Both the position numbers and the translations under genes were made by a program. Under the pieces are notes generated by a model. The model saw only the letters and a program-made list of their open reading frames with translations, was not told where the DNA came from and did no database searches. Positions 18,220-27,261 of a stretch of DNA of 64,000 nucleotides are shown here, in pieces. The stretch's first letter is position 1, and each line of letters opens with the position of its first letter. The DNA comes from Nitrospina sp. GTDB lineage: Bacteria; Nitrospinota; Nitrospinia; Nitrospinales; VA-1. The stretch covers positions 62,001-126,000 of the forward strand of contig JABHBK010000047.1 in NCBI GenBank assembly GCA_018673915.1. The letters run 5' to 3'.

Positions 18220-18651
18220 ATGATTTCCCAAACAGCTGAATATGCTTTACGAGCCGTAGTATGCTTGGCGCAAAACCAGGATAAACCCCATACGACAGCG
18301 GAAATTGCTAGTTGGACTAAGGTTCCCGAGCATTATTTGTCTAAGGTTTTGTTGGCACTGGCAAAGCATGAGGTGGTTTTTTCCAAAAAAGGCTTGCATG
18401 GAGGCTATGTGTTGGCACACGCTCCTGAGAATCTTCCTTTGCTAAATGTTATCAATGCGGTGGACCCTATCAAGAATATTAAGAGCTGTCCATTGAAGTT
18501 AAAAACCCATGGCACAAACCTTTGCCCATTGCATAAAAAAGTCAACGAATCGATTGACGTGATGCAAGAGATGTTCAGAACCTCTACCGTAGCTATGATT
18601 TTGAATGAGCCCACAAAAAGTATTCCTCTTTGTGAGGCCATTAAAAATTGA
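18220..18651 (+). CDS. Rrf2-family transcriptional regulator (NsrR/IscR-like)
   Basis: 143 residues, one winged-helix domain. MISQTAEYALRAVVCLA is the family start and the recognition helix region is PEHYLSKVL; KKGLHGGYVLA is the wing. IscR and NsrR carry three closely spaced cysteines for an iron-sulfur cluster. Here C90 (KSCPLK) and C102 (NLCPLH) are present but the middle cysteine is absent, so cluster binding would need another ligand (C15, C138 or His105 are candidates). Divergent from nirK, which suggests control of nitrite/NO metabolism (inference). AGGGG precedes the ATG. Confidence 0.9.
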   Translation: MISQTAEYALRAVVCLAQNQDKPHTTAEIASWTKVPEHYLSKVLLALAKHEVVFSKKGLHGGYVLAHAPENLPLLNVINAVDPIKNIKSCPLKLKTHGTNLCPLHKKVNESIDVMQEMFRTSTVAMILNEPTKSIPLCEAIKN

Positions 18652-18792
18652 AATCTCCTTGGTGTCTAAAAAATATGACTTCTGATAAATTGATTTGTTT
18701 GGCAACCTGCTTTTTGATCGTTTAAAGTGTCTAAAATGTTTTTGTTTATTAAAGTTGGGTATTGATGAATCAATTTTTTAGAGGAGAAAAGA

Positions 18793-18954
18793 ATGTCTGA
18801 GAATTCAGAAAAGGATACTGTGAATGAGGAAGAAGCGATTCAGGAAAACATGTATCAGGTTTCTGCCCTCATCGCAGTGCTAGAGCAGAAAGGAATATTG
18901 ACGCGTCAGGAGGTAAAGGATGAAGCTGAGGGGCTAAGAACCAGATACCCCTGA
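18793..18954 (+). CDS. Small conserved-looking hypothetical protein (53 residues)
   Basis: ATG at 18793 is preceded by GAGGAGA at good spacing, and the frame ends TGA at 18952. The product begins MSENSEKD, is rich in Glu, and contains an amphipathic segment VSALIAVLEQKGILTRQEV that resembles the helix seen in small proteins annotated near nitrile hydratase subunits or in unnamed families (ALxxLLxEKGxxTxxEx). No signal peptide, no membrane segment. It lies 141 nt after the Rrf2 gene on the same strand. Function unknown; the ribosome-binding site and codon pattern argue that it is real. Confidence 0.65.
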   Translation: MSENSEKDTVNEEEAIQENMYQVSALIAVLEQKGILTRQEVKDEAEGLRTRYP

Positions 18955-19005
18955 GTCCATCCTGAAAAAAACGGTTTTCAACAAGGTGGTTCACATTGAT
19001 GTTGA

Positions 19006-19419
19006 TCAAACCTTGCTGAATTTGTGAACGTAGAATTTAGCAATATCTTTTATTGATAGCACACCTGTAACAATATGGCTTTCTTTGACAATTAAATGGC
19101 GAATATTTTTTGTCTGCATCTTAAGAAATGCCGCCACCATGGATGACTCAGAATCTATATAAACCAGTTCTTTCGTCATCACCTTAAAAACGGTTGTGCT
19201 CCCGGGATATTCATTTTGAGCCACTACCTTTTTCAGCAAATCCGCCTCAGTAAAAATCCCTACAAAACGTTTTCCCTCGGTAACCAGAATTGAACCCACT
19301 TTTTGTTTTTTCATCCTTTTGCATGCTTCGAATACAGATAAAGTAGCATTAATTTGGATGAGGGGCGGTGTAATAAAATGTTTGACCTTGTCTTTTACCT
19401 CGTCTTTGACCTTGTTCAT
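19006..19419 (-). CDS. CBS-pair protein, copy 1
   Basis: 137 residues forming two CBS motifs (about 15-65 and 80-135): ATLSVFEACKRMKKQKVGSI, VGIFTEADLLKKVV, then MVAAFLKMQTKNIRHLIVKE and TGVLSIKDIAKFYV. Stand-alone CBS pairs bind adenine nucleotides or S-adenosylmethionine and regulate partner proteins. It differs from the second copy at 21119-21532 at only 22 of 137 residues, and the upstream DNA is also duplicated. It is divergent from the pentapeptide-repeat gene. No catalytic domain is present. Confidence 0.92.
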   Translation of the reverse strand: MNKVKDEVKDKVKHFITPPLIQINATLSVFEACKRMKKQKVGSILVTEGKRFVGIFTEADLLKKVVAQNEYPGSTTVFKVMTKELVYIDSESSMVAAFLKMQTKNIRHLIVKESHIVTGVLSIKDIAKFYVHKFSKV

Positions 19420-19659
19420 GGCATGTTCTCCCCAGAACCTTAATCATACCCTCACTATATTTGATAAAATTTGATAGTAAATTATTCCCTTTAGAATGAA
19501 GGGAATAATGAAACTTGGAATTTAGGCAGTAGTTTAGAAAAGATACAAGGAAATGAGTTTGTAGCAGGGTCTACGGTTTCAATGGTCTCTGCATTTTCAA
19601 TTTGCTCAGCAGTATCATAGACTAAAGGACAAGGACTCCATGATAATTGAGGGCTGGGG

Positions 19660-21012
19660 ATGGATAGAGCCGAATTATTGAGATTCAACTTTCGCGGGGC
19701 CAACTTGGCCGGGAAGAACCTTTCCCAATTGAACCTTTCAGGGAAGGATCTGAGCGGGGCAATATTGGCAGGGGCTAATTTTTCAGGTGCAAACTTGACG
19801 GGAGCGGACCTGACCGATTCCAACTTGGACGAAGCTAATTTGAGTGAGGCTGTTTTGAGCCGAACCGTTTTTCGTAAGGCCAGTCTTATAAATTCCTGTT
19901 TGAAGGGGGTGAACTTGGAGGAGGCTAACTTGAGTCTCGCCAATTTAAGCCGGGCCGATATAAGTGATGCCAATCTCCACAAAGCCAAACTGAGTGAAGC
20001 GGTTCTTAAGGGAGCGAACCTTAATCAGAGCTTTTTACAACATGCCAACATGTGCTCAGCGAATTTCGAAGGAGCCAATCTTTCGGGAGCGGATTTGAGC
20101 GGCGCCAATTTGGAACATGCTAACTTGAGCGAGGTCGATCTGCGCAATGTGACCCTAAGCAGAGCCGACCTGCATAACGCCAACCTTAAAGGGGCAAACA
20201 TGAGCGAGGGCATTCTCGATCACGCTTTGCTACGGTGTGCCGATCTCAGTGGCGCTGATCTAACCGAAGCGAACCTGAGTGAAGCCAATTTCAGTCAGGC
20301 GACTCTTTCCGATTCTATTCTCACTAAAAGTAATTTTAGTTATGCTTTTCTGGCTGGAGCCAATTTGAGTGGTGCCAACCTCACCCAGGCGAATTTCGAA
20401 GGAGCGGATTTCTATCATGCGATTATGGTCGGGGTAGATTTGAGTGGGACGGACTTGAGCGGAGTTCATTTGCGACGCGCTGACCTGAGTGACTCCAACC
20501 TAAGTAAAGCCATATTGCTCAAGACCGATCTCCGGGAATGTCAATTGGTCAAAAGTAATCTTAGCAGGGCTCATCTGGTGGAGGCTCATCTAAATAATGC
20601 GAACCTGAATCATGCTGATCTCAGTGGAGCGGATCTGAGCTTGACGGTAATGCGCGGAGCCGACTTGCGTGGGGCAGATTTACTCAAAGCCAATCTCGTG
20701 CGGACTGACCTCAGCGAAGCCAATTTGACCGGGTCACATTTGGGAGGAACAAATCTTCGCGGTGCCAAGCTGAGGGAAGCCATTTTGGTTAATGCAAATT
20801 TAAGTGGTGTCAACGTCAGAATGGATGACCTGTCTGGCACTGATTTTCGAGGAGCCAATCTTCGCCTGATACACAACCTGTCCAGTGAGCAAATCCAATC
20901 GGCCGTTATCGATAAGTATACCCAACTCCCGTCAAGCTTGAAAATAACATGGACCTCCGAAACAAGCTTCATATGCGAGGAAATTGAACAGAAGAGGAAA
21001 GGCTCTGATTGA
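19660..21012 (+). CDS. Long pentapeptide-repeat protein
   Basis: 450 residues, of which about 4-415 are an almost unbroken run of A(N/D)LXX pentapeptides (for example GANLSGADLSGANLEHANLS), roughly 80 repeats, enough for a right-handed quadrilateral beta-helix of about 20 coils. The C-terminal tail SSEQIQSAVIDKYTQLPSSL is the usual cap of this family. No signal peptide or membrane segment, so cytoplasmic. Some pentapeptide proteins mimic DNA and protect gyrase, but most, including long cyanobacterial types, have no known role. Flanked by two duplicated CBS-pair genes on the opposite strand. GAGGG and GGGG lie upstream of the chosen ATG, but the exact start is not certain. Confidence 0.92.
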   Translation: MDRAELLRFNFRGANLAGKNLSQLNLSGKDLSGAILAGANFSGANLTGADLTDSNLDEANLSEAVLSRTVFRKASLINSCLKGVNLEEANLSLANLSRADISDANLHKAKLSEAVLKGANLNQSFLQHANMCSANFEGANLSGADLSGANLEHANLSEVDLRNVTLSRADLHNANLKGANMSEGILDHALLRCADLSGADLTEANLSEANFSQATLSDSILTKSNFSYAFLAGANLSGANLTQANFEGADFYHAIMVGVDLSGTDLSGVHLRRADLSDSNLSKAILLKTDLRECQLVKSNLSRAHLVEAHLNNANLNHADLSGADLSLTVMRGADLRGADLLKANLVRTDLSEANLTGSHLGGTNLRGAKLREAILVNANLSGVNVRMDDLSGTDFRGANLRLIHNLSSEQIQSAVIDKYTQLPSSLKITWTSETSFICEEIEQKRKGSD

Positions 21013-21118
21013 TACCCTTCGGGTGAAAGGGGCATTAATCTCTTATGGATCAAGAAAATTTTTGGAGAAAAAGCCCGTGAATAACCGCTTATTCCCAAGG
21101 GGGTCTACCCAGGTTTTT

Positions 21119-21532
21119 TCAAACCTTGCTGAATTTTTTCACGTAAAATTTAGCGACATCTTTTATGGACAGGATGCCGCCAATTTCATTGCTATCTTTG
21201 ACAATTAAATGGCGAATATTTTTTGTCTGCATCTTAAGAAAAGCCGCCACCATAGATGACTCAGAATCTATATAAAGTAGTTCTTTGGTCATCACCTTGA
21301 AAACAGTTGTGCTGCCCGGCAACTCATTTACGGCCACCACCTTCTTTAGTAAATCCGCTTCCGTAAAAATCCCGACATAATTTTTCCCTTCGGAAACCAG
21401 AATAGCGTCCACGTTATATTTTTTCATCCTCTTGCACGCCTCGAATACAGACAAAGTAGCGCTAATTTGGATGGGGGGTGGATGAATAAAATGTTTGACC
21501 TTGTCTTTAACTTCGTCTTTAACCTTGCTCAT
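21119..21532 (-). CDS. CBS-pair protein, copy 2
   Basis: 137 residues, about 84% identical by direct comparison with the product of 19006-19419 and the same length. Both CBS motifs are intact. Differences cluster in the N-terminal motif (RMKKYNVDAILV against RMKKQKVGSILV) and in the segment before the last motif, which are ligand-facing in CBS pairs, so the copies may bind different nucleotides. About 85 nt upstream of the start, including TATATTTGATAAAA and TTTAGAATGAAGG, are also shared with copy 1, so the duplication included the promoter. Confidence 0.92.
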   Translation of the reverse strand: MSKVKDEVKDKVKHFIHPPPIQISATLSVFEACKRMKKYNVDAILVSEGKNYVGIFTEADLLKKVVAVNELPGSTTVFKVMTKELLYIDSESSMVAAFLKMQTKNIRHLIVKDSNEIGGILSIKDVAKFYVKKFSKV

Positions 21533-21788
21533 GGCATGTTCTCCCCAGAACTTTTTTCATATCTTCAGTATATTTGATAAAAATTGATACTAAATTATTC
21601 CTTTTAGAATGAAGGTCAAAATTTGGATATATGGGTTGTAAAAAGCAAAGAAGTGAGAGGCGGGGCCAAGAAACTTACGAGCTATGCCTGAATGATATCA
21701 ATGGTTTCAAGGGATTTAGCTGCATTAATGGGTTAGGTTGTATAAGAGTGGATCCTCCAATTCAGGGCTTTATTAGTATCAGATTCTA

Positions 21789-24032
21789 TTATCCGGCGAA
21801 TTTTAAAAAGTTTTGCACAATTCTTTTTATATTTATTGTATCTATCACAGAATTGTTAGTGATAATGTTTCCCATTATGTTTGAACCCTCAATGGCCCGT
21901 TTATTGTTTATTTTTCCCTGAACAATATCCAATATCTTTTCTACAATCAGGCCCAGACTTTTACCCTCGTGAATGTGTACCACCACATTAAGTGTGTCGT
22001 CAGCTTTCTGAAGTCCCTCTGCAGAGTGAAATATTTTTGGAATGTCGATCAGAGGCATAATTTCATTGCGATACTGAACGACACACTCTTTACCAGAGGA
22101 TTCTAGATCAGAACGTTTTACCTCTTCCAAGCGAACAACATCTGAAAGTCTGATTGCCATTCTTCGGTTATTCCCCAGGCTAACGATCACCATTTCCTGA
22201 GTCTCCTCATCCCCCTTTAGGGAAGAGGAAGCAGACTCTATAAGTGTATTCTGAGAAACTTTGCCCGAAAGAATTTGGGCATTTTGAGCTAGGCCCATCA
22301 CTTCCAGAATGAGGATGATTTCTCCATCTCCCATGATTGTGGCTCCGTTATATACCTTGATATTATTTAGCTGTTTCTCCAAGGTTTTGACGACGATCTC
22401 TTGGGTGTTGTGAATTTTGTCTACTAATAAGCCAAACTGAGTGTCATCTATCTGGAGTACCACTATATTCAATTCAGAGGAATTTTTTTGGATGTCATGT
22501 CCAAGAATTTGGTTGAGTTGAATCAGTGGCAACAAATTTTCCCGCAACCGATAGAACTTGCTGCCCTCGATTTCCTCAGTACGTTGAAGACCCTTCTCCC
22601 CATCCATGCGTATTAACTCTTTAATATTAATCTGTGGAATCGCAAAACGGTTTGGGCCGCTGGAAATAATTAATGCTGGAATAATTGAAAGGGTTAGAGG
22701 AATTTTTATTTTTAGATTTGTTCCCTGTCCTGACTGAGCATCTATATCTAAAGTGCCGCCAATCTTTTCAATCAATTCCCGGGTTTGGGTCAGGCCTTGC
22801 CCCTTTGTCGGCTTCATCAAGCTATGTTGGGTTATGGCAAATCCTTTCATAAACAGAAGTTTTCCACTATCTTTGTCACTTAAATGCTCTGCTTGATCAG
22901 AGGTGATACGCTTTTCATCTAAAGCTTGGTTTTTAACAGCCTGAAAATCAATACCACGACCATCATCCTGAATTTCGATATGTACTTGTCCGCCTTGATT
23001 GTAGGCTTGGAGCTTTATGGTTCCCTCTTCTGCTTTCCCCAAGCTTCGACGTTCTTCAGCGGGTTCAATGCCATGTATGATGGAGTTTCGTATAATACTC
23101 ATCAGAGGATCCTGGATAGCTGTTATCAGGGATTTATCCAGGTCCGAATCTTGCCCTTCCATTTCCAGGTGAGCTTTGTTTCCACAGGTTAGAGAAAGGT
23201 CGCGAACCATTCGAGGAAGTTTGCCCCAGACATTCTTAATGGGCTGCATTCGGGCTTTCATCACGACTTCCTGAAGTTCGGCGGTGACCCGATTGAGACT
23301 TACCGAAGCTCCTTGAATTGTTGAGTCGCTATTATTCTGGATAATGCGGGAAAACTGGTTGCGGGCAAGAACCACTTCTCCTACTAAATCCATTAAAGAA
23401 TCTAAAAGTTCAACATCGACACGAATATTTGCACCCTCTGATCTATCTTCCTTGGCATCTTGGGCTGGGTTGCTGTTGTCTTCTTTGGTTGGGGCTCCAC
23501 CCGGAGCCGGGGAAATAGCAGTGGACGAGGCAATACCTATTTCCTCTGCTTCTTCCAGGAATTCGGTAATGAGAGAAGCCTCGACAGGAGGTGAATTGGA
23601 ATCATCCAAATTCTGCGTGTCGGTGAGTTGATTGTCTTGAGAGGGCTCACCTTTTTCCAATTGGGCCAGAGCTTCAATCAGAACAGAATAGTCCGCGTGA
23701 CCTTCATGGCTGTCTTTTTTAAGGCTGGATATTGTCTTCCGTATCGCATCCATCATTTCCAGCAGGGTGTTGACCATATCAGGCCTTAAAGCCAAGTCCC
23801 CATCCCTCAATAGGCCCAAGAGATTTTCGCCAGCATGAGTGATTGATTCTAGTTTGTTGAGACCGAGAAGGCCACAACTCCCCTTGATGGTGTGGAGATC
23901 GCGAAAAATTTCCGCAAGACAATTCTCGTCAGAAGGATTTTGTTCCAGAAGCACGAACTGGCGGTCCAATTGATTAAGAGTTTCGGAAATTTCTTCCAAA
24001 AATTCCATCAAATATGAAGTTTCATCATCCAT
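21789..24032 (-). CDS. cheA: CheA-type histidine kinase with two CheW-like modules
   Basis: 747 residues. Hpt domain with phospho-His47 (LHTIKGSCGLLGL), a linker, P3 dimerisation helices (about 205-270), an HATPase (about 275-450; DPLMSIIRNSIIHGIE N box, QDDGRGI G1 box), a CheW-like P5 domain (about 460-595) and a second CheW-like domain (about 615-745, beginning EEMVIVSLGNN). The ATP-lid glycine box, normally GRGVGMDVV, reads TKGQGLTQTREL, an unusual change that may affect turnover. No CheW gene and no intact chemoreceptor adjoin it, so it more likely serves a non-chemotactic or Tfp-type sensory system. Its receivers may be the stand-alone CheY-like proteins at 44.9 and 52.5 kb (inference). 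Confidence 0.9.
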   Translation of the reverse strand: MDDETSYLMEFLEEISETLNQLDRQFVLLEQNPSDENCLAEIFRDLHTIKGSCGLLGLNKLESITHAGENLLGLLRDGDLALRPDMVNTLLEMMDAIRKTISSLKKDSHEGHADYSVLIEALAQLEKGEPSQDNQLTDTQNLDDSNSPPVEASLITEFLEEAEEIGIASSTAISPAPGGAPTKEDNSNPAQDAKEDRSEGANIRVDVELLDSLMDLVGEVVLARNQFSRIIQNNSDSTIQGASVSLNRVTAELQEVVMKARMQPIKNVWGKLPRMVRDLSLTCGNKAHLEMEGQDSDLDKSLITAIQDPLMSIIRNSIIHGIEPAEERRSLGKAEEGTIKLQAYNQGGQVHIEIQDDGRGIDFQAVKNQALDEKRITSDQAEHLSDKDSGKLLFMKGFAITQHSLMKPTKGQGLTQTRELIEKIGGTLDIDAQSGQGTNLKIKIPLTLSIIPALIISSGPNRFAIPQINIKELIRMDGEKGLQRTEEIEGSKFYRLRENLLPLIQLNQILGHDIQKNSSELNIVVLQIDDTQFGLLVDKIHNTQEIVVKTLEKQLNNIKVYNGATIMGDGEIILILEVMGLAQNAQILSGKVSQNTLIESASSSLKGDEETQEMVIVSLGNNRRMAIRLSDVVRLEEVKRSDLESSGKECVVQYRNEIMPLIDIPKIFHSAEGLQKADDTLNVVVHIHEGKSLGLIVEKILDIVQGKINNKRAIEGSNIMGNIITNNSVIDTINIKRIVQNFLKFAG

Positions 24033-24295
24033 GGGAATAACGATAATAAAAAGTCTGCTTGCTGTTGAATGTAGTGCTCTTATTTATATTAACAGGGACT
24101 GTTTATTATGTGGGATATAAATGAAAATTTGAAGAGAGAAACGACATGCGGTTTTGCTTCGCATTTAATATTATTGCGCGAGCCTGCAGAGGGAGCATAG
24201 CCTTAAATACGCTATAAAACAGTGGCTTATGTGCGAGCTTTGCCAGAATTTCCCAGGAAGCTTGCAATAAGGAAGGAAGTGTTTTTAATTGGGAA

Positions 24296-25363
24296 TTAAT
24301 CTAATATTTTTTTCATATCCAAAGCGATTTTCCGTAATAATTTCGGCTTATCGGTAACAATTCCATCGACCCCCAGGTTAATCAGGCACCTCATTTTTTT
24401 CTCGTCATTAATGTTCCAACTAATAATATTTATATATTGGGAGGAGCTTTTTTTGTAGTTATCTCGAATTCTAAAATCCAGAGTTAAAATATACTTATAA
24501 ATCAACCATGGTTCCGGGGTAGGGTGGGTGCGAGTGTCAGCAAGAAATGGAAGTCCGATACTCGCAAAACTGTTTTTAAAGTCTATGGCAATGGGAACTG
24601 TGGTAAAGGAATGATAGTTTGTGATTTCGTTGGGGAAAACTTCCCGATCATAAGAAAACAAAAATTCGTTAAATTGATTCTTTACCAAATATAAAATTTC
24701 TTTATGCGGAGTCAAGAAGACGAGTCGAAAATGTGGGTTTGGATAAATACTGCCAACTATTTTCCTTATTTCTTCAAGCATGACTGAGGCCAAACGTCCT
24801 TCTTCAACTGGAATCTTTAGCTTCAGTAATACCAGTTTGAGCTTATTTTGCTGTGCCGCCCATTTTATAAATTCATGAAAGGTGGCAATTTTAATATTAG
24901 ATTTAGCTTGAGTGATTTTATTTTCATAGCCGTAGTGGTCCAATAATTCAGTTAAAGAAAGCTCACTGACTTTTTTTCTCCATCTTGACTCCTTTAATTT
25001 GGGGCCAAAAGGCTTAAATTTTTGGATCGGCTCTCCTTTCTCTTGCCTGATCAATGCTATGGGACTGTTGGGGTCCCAGTCGTGCCAGAGAACCACCTTT
25101 CCATCTCGAGTTAGAGAAATATCTGCTTCCAAAGCATTGGCACCTTCCACGTTCAAAGCCTCATTGAAAGCTGGAAGAGTATTTTCTGGGAATTTGGTGG
25201 CGGACCCTCTATGTGCGATCACGGAAAAATGTTCTGGGATGTAAATAGAGCCCATCCTTGTTGGGCACTTGGCCGTAGCATAATGACTAGAGAAGTTTAA
25301 AAGTATCAAAACTGCCCAGCCACAGACAAAGAACTTTACGCAATTTTTCTTTTTATGCTTCAT
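24296..25363 (-). CDS. Exported glycerophosphodiester phosphodiesterase (GDPD family)
   Basis: 355 residues from the ATG at 25363, chosen over an upstream ATG at 25411 because GAGG lies 7 nt before it and the product then begins with a signal peptide (KKKNC...LILLNFSSHYATA). The GDPD core is clear: VIAHRGSATKFPENTL (catalytic His and metal Glu), LEADISLTRDG and VVLWHD; the C-terminal LGVDGIVTDKP closes the barrel. Hydrolyses glycerophosphodiesters to sn-glycerol 3-phosphate and an alcohol in the periplasm or at the outer membrane; some members act on other lipids. It lies alone, divergent from a GT39-type membrane transferase. Confidence 0.9.
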   Translation of the reverse strand: MKHKKKNCVKFFVCGWAVLILLNFSSHYATAKCPTRMGSIYIPEHFSVIAHRGSATKFPENTLPAFNEALNVEGANALEADISLTRDGKVVLWHDWDPNSPIALIRQEKGEPIQKFKPFGPKLKESRWRKKVSELSLTELLDHYGYENKITQAKSNIKIATFHEFIKWAAQQNKLKLVLLKLKIPVEEGRLASVMLEEIRKIVGSIYPNPHFRLVFLTPHKEILYLVKNQFNEFLFSYDREVFPNEITNYHSFTTVPIAIDFKNSFASIGLPFLADTRTHPTPEPWLIYKYILTLDFRIRDNYKKSSSQYINIISWNINDEKKMRCLINLGVDGIVTDKPKLLRKIALDMKKILD

Positions 25364-25541
25364 GATTGCCTCAATGTTAAAACATTGACTCGTCCCAATA
25401 CTTTTCTCCAACCCAGGAGATTTCTAAAAAGATGCCTCCGGTGGTTTGCTATAATTCTGGTGGTATGACTGCATCAATTGGTTCGGGTTACCATCAAGGT
25501 AACAGCCAGGTTAAAGCTAGAAGGCCACCCACTATAGAGAA

Positions 25542-27233
25542 ATGATCGAATCTCCAATAAAGCATCGTCTTATTAATTCGCCCGTGTTCATGGTAGCAAT
25601 AATAACTATTGTATCGCTCCTGCCATTTATCACAAAAGCATTCAATATGGATGAACCTCTTTTTGTGTGGGCGGCCAGACAGATACAGTTAAATCCGCTG
25701 GACTTTTATGGGTTTAAGGTGAATTGGTATGGTTTTGAAATGGATATGTTTTCTGTCAATCAAAACCCTCCCTTTGTATCTTATTACATTGCACTCATTA
25801 CAGGCTTGTTTGGCTGGAATGAGCCGGTTATCCATTTCTTTTTTCTGATCCCGGCTTTAGGCTTAAGTTTGGGAACATATTTTTTGGCTCGTTCTTTTTG
25901 TTCCTTGCCTCATCTTGCAGCTATTCTTACTGTATTCAGCCCGGTCTTTCTCATATCCAGCGCGTCTGTGATGTCCGACACAACAATGCTTGCCTTTTAT
26001 GTCTGGGCTATATTCCTTTGGCTGGAAGGTCTGAAGAGGGGAAGCTTGCCGTATCTTTTCCTTTCCGCAATTTTTATTGCCCTCTCAACGTTAACAAAAT
26101 ATTTTGGCGCAACATTGATCCCGCTTCTACTGGTGTTTACTCTTGTTGAGAAGAAGTTTGATTATAGGATATGTATTTTATTCATACCGGAATTGTTTGT
26201 CGTGGGTTACGAGTGGTTGACCTACAGCCTTTACAATCAAAGTTTAATTTCGGATGCAGCGGCATACGCCGCGGGCAGTTGGGTAAAGCCTTCGCAATTC
26301 CTGGATAAAACTTTAACGGGACTTTCTTTTGCGGGAGGTTGTTTAGTAGGGGTAATATTTTTTGCCCCTCTTTTATGGCCTCGGCGCACTTTTTTTTTCA
26401 TGGGAGCAATATTATTAACTCTATCCCTATCAGTCCTTCTCTCAGTAAATACTATTGGTAGCATCCAGTTATATGATGAACTGGGCTCTTCAGTTTTTGA
26501 TTCTGGAATTCGTTGGGGTCTTGTTTTTCAGCTCACCCTGTTTATTTCTGCAGGTATGCATATTCTTATTCTTGCCATAACCGACTTGATGAGACATAGA
26601 AACGCCACGTCAATGCTGCTCTTTCTATGGATTATGGGTGCTTTTATATTTTCGAGTTATATTAATTGGACGACAAGTGCCCGCAACATCTTACCTATGC
26701 TTCCTGCTGCCGCCATACTTGTGATGCGCCGCTTAAATTATTTGAATGAAGAATCAAACACATTTTTTTCTCGAAAAGCCATCTGGCCCTTGTTTCCTGC
26801 GGCTCTAATTTCTATTCTGGTAACCTGGGCGGATGTGTCATTGGCAAATAGCCAGCGATCTGCCGCAAACACTATGGATGTCAGATTTAAAGCTTATCAA
26901 TACCCGGTAAAATTTCAAGGGCATTGGGGGTTTCAGTATTATATGGAGGGCATGGGCTACGAAGCGGTTGATTTCAGGAAGGAACATTCGGAGGGCGATA
27001 TTATGATCATTCCGAGCAATCAGTCGAATACAATTTGGCCGCAAAAAAATCAGGGAAGGTGGCCGCAGGGAGATCGGTTTATACCGATTGAAAAATTCCA
27101 GGAACAAACTTTGCGCTGGTTATCTGTAATGCGATTGGGCGGGGCGGGTTTTTATTCCTCCCAGGCCGGGCCGCTTCCGTTTGCCATGGGCGAGGTACCA
27201 CCAGAAGAGTACATTGTTTTCAAGGCAAAATAA
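25542..27233 (+). CDS. GT39/ArnT-type integral membrane glycosyltransferase
   Basis: 563 residues with ten or more hydrophobic segments and a C-terminal soluble part (about 440-563). The first periplasmic loop carries the Asp-Glu of the family (FNMDEPLFVWAARQI, residues 33-47) and QNPPFVSYYIALI, as in protein-mannosyltransferase / ArnT-like enzymes that use polyprenyl-phosphate sugars. Acceptor and sugar unknown. No other envelope glycosylation genes adjoin it. The gene is convergent with the kinase at 27262 (28-nt gap). Confidence 0.82.
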   Translation: MIESPIKHRLINSPVFMVAIITIVSLLPFITKAFNMDEPLFVWAARQIQLNPLDFYGFKVNWYGFEMDMFSVNQNPPFVSYYIALITGLFGWNEPVIHFFFLIPALGLSLGTYFLARSFCSLPHLAAILTVFSPVFLISSASVMSDTTMLAFYVWAIFLWLEGLKRGSLPYLFLSAIFIALSTLTKYFGATLIPLLLVFTLVEKKFDYRICILFIPELFVVGYEWLTYSLYNQSLISDAAAYAAGSWVKPSQFLDKTLTGLSFAGGCLVGVIFFAPLLWPRRTFFFMGAILLTLSLSVLLSVNTIGSIQLYDELGSSVFDSGIRWGLVFQLTLFISAGMHILILAITDLMRHRNATSMLLFLWIMGAFIFSSYINWTTSARNILPMLPAAAILVMRRLNYLNEESNTFFSRKAIWPLFPAALISILVTWADVSLANSQRSAANTMDVRFKAYQYPVKFQGHWGFQYYMEGMGYEAVDFRKEHSEGDIMIIPSNQSNTIWPQKNQGRWPQGDRFIPIEKFQEQTLRWLSVMRLGGAGFYSSQAGPLPFAMGEVPPEEYIVFKAK

Positions 27234-27261
27234 CTTTCTCGATTACCTCGAAATATCAAAG

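Noticed and set aside
19491-19988. 165-residue minus-strand frame over the pentapeptide gene
   Set aside because: Its Ala/Lys/Leu/Ser-rich repeats arise from reading the pentapeptide repeats on the opposite strand.
19660-21012. Short-period DNA repeats that could suggest CRISPR or satellite DNA
   Set aside because: The 15-bp periodicity is codon-level repetition of pentapeptides with changing codons; there are no identical repeats or unique spacers.
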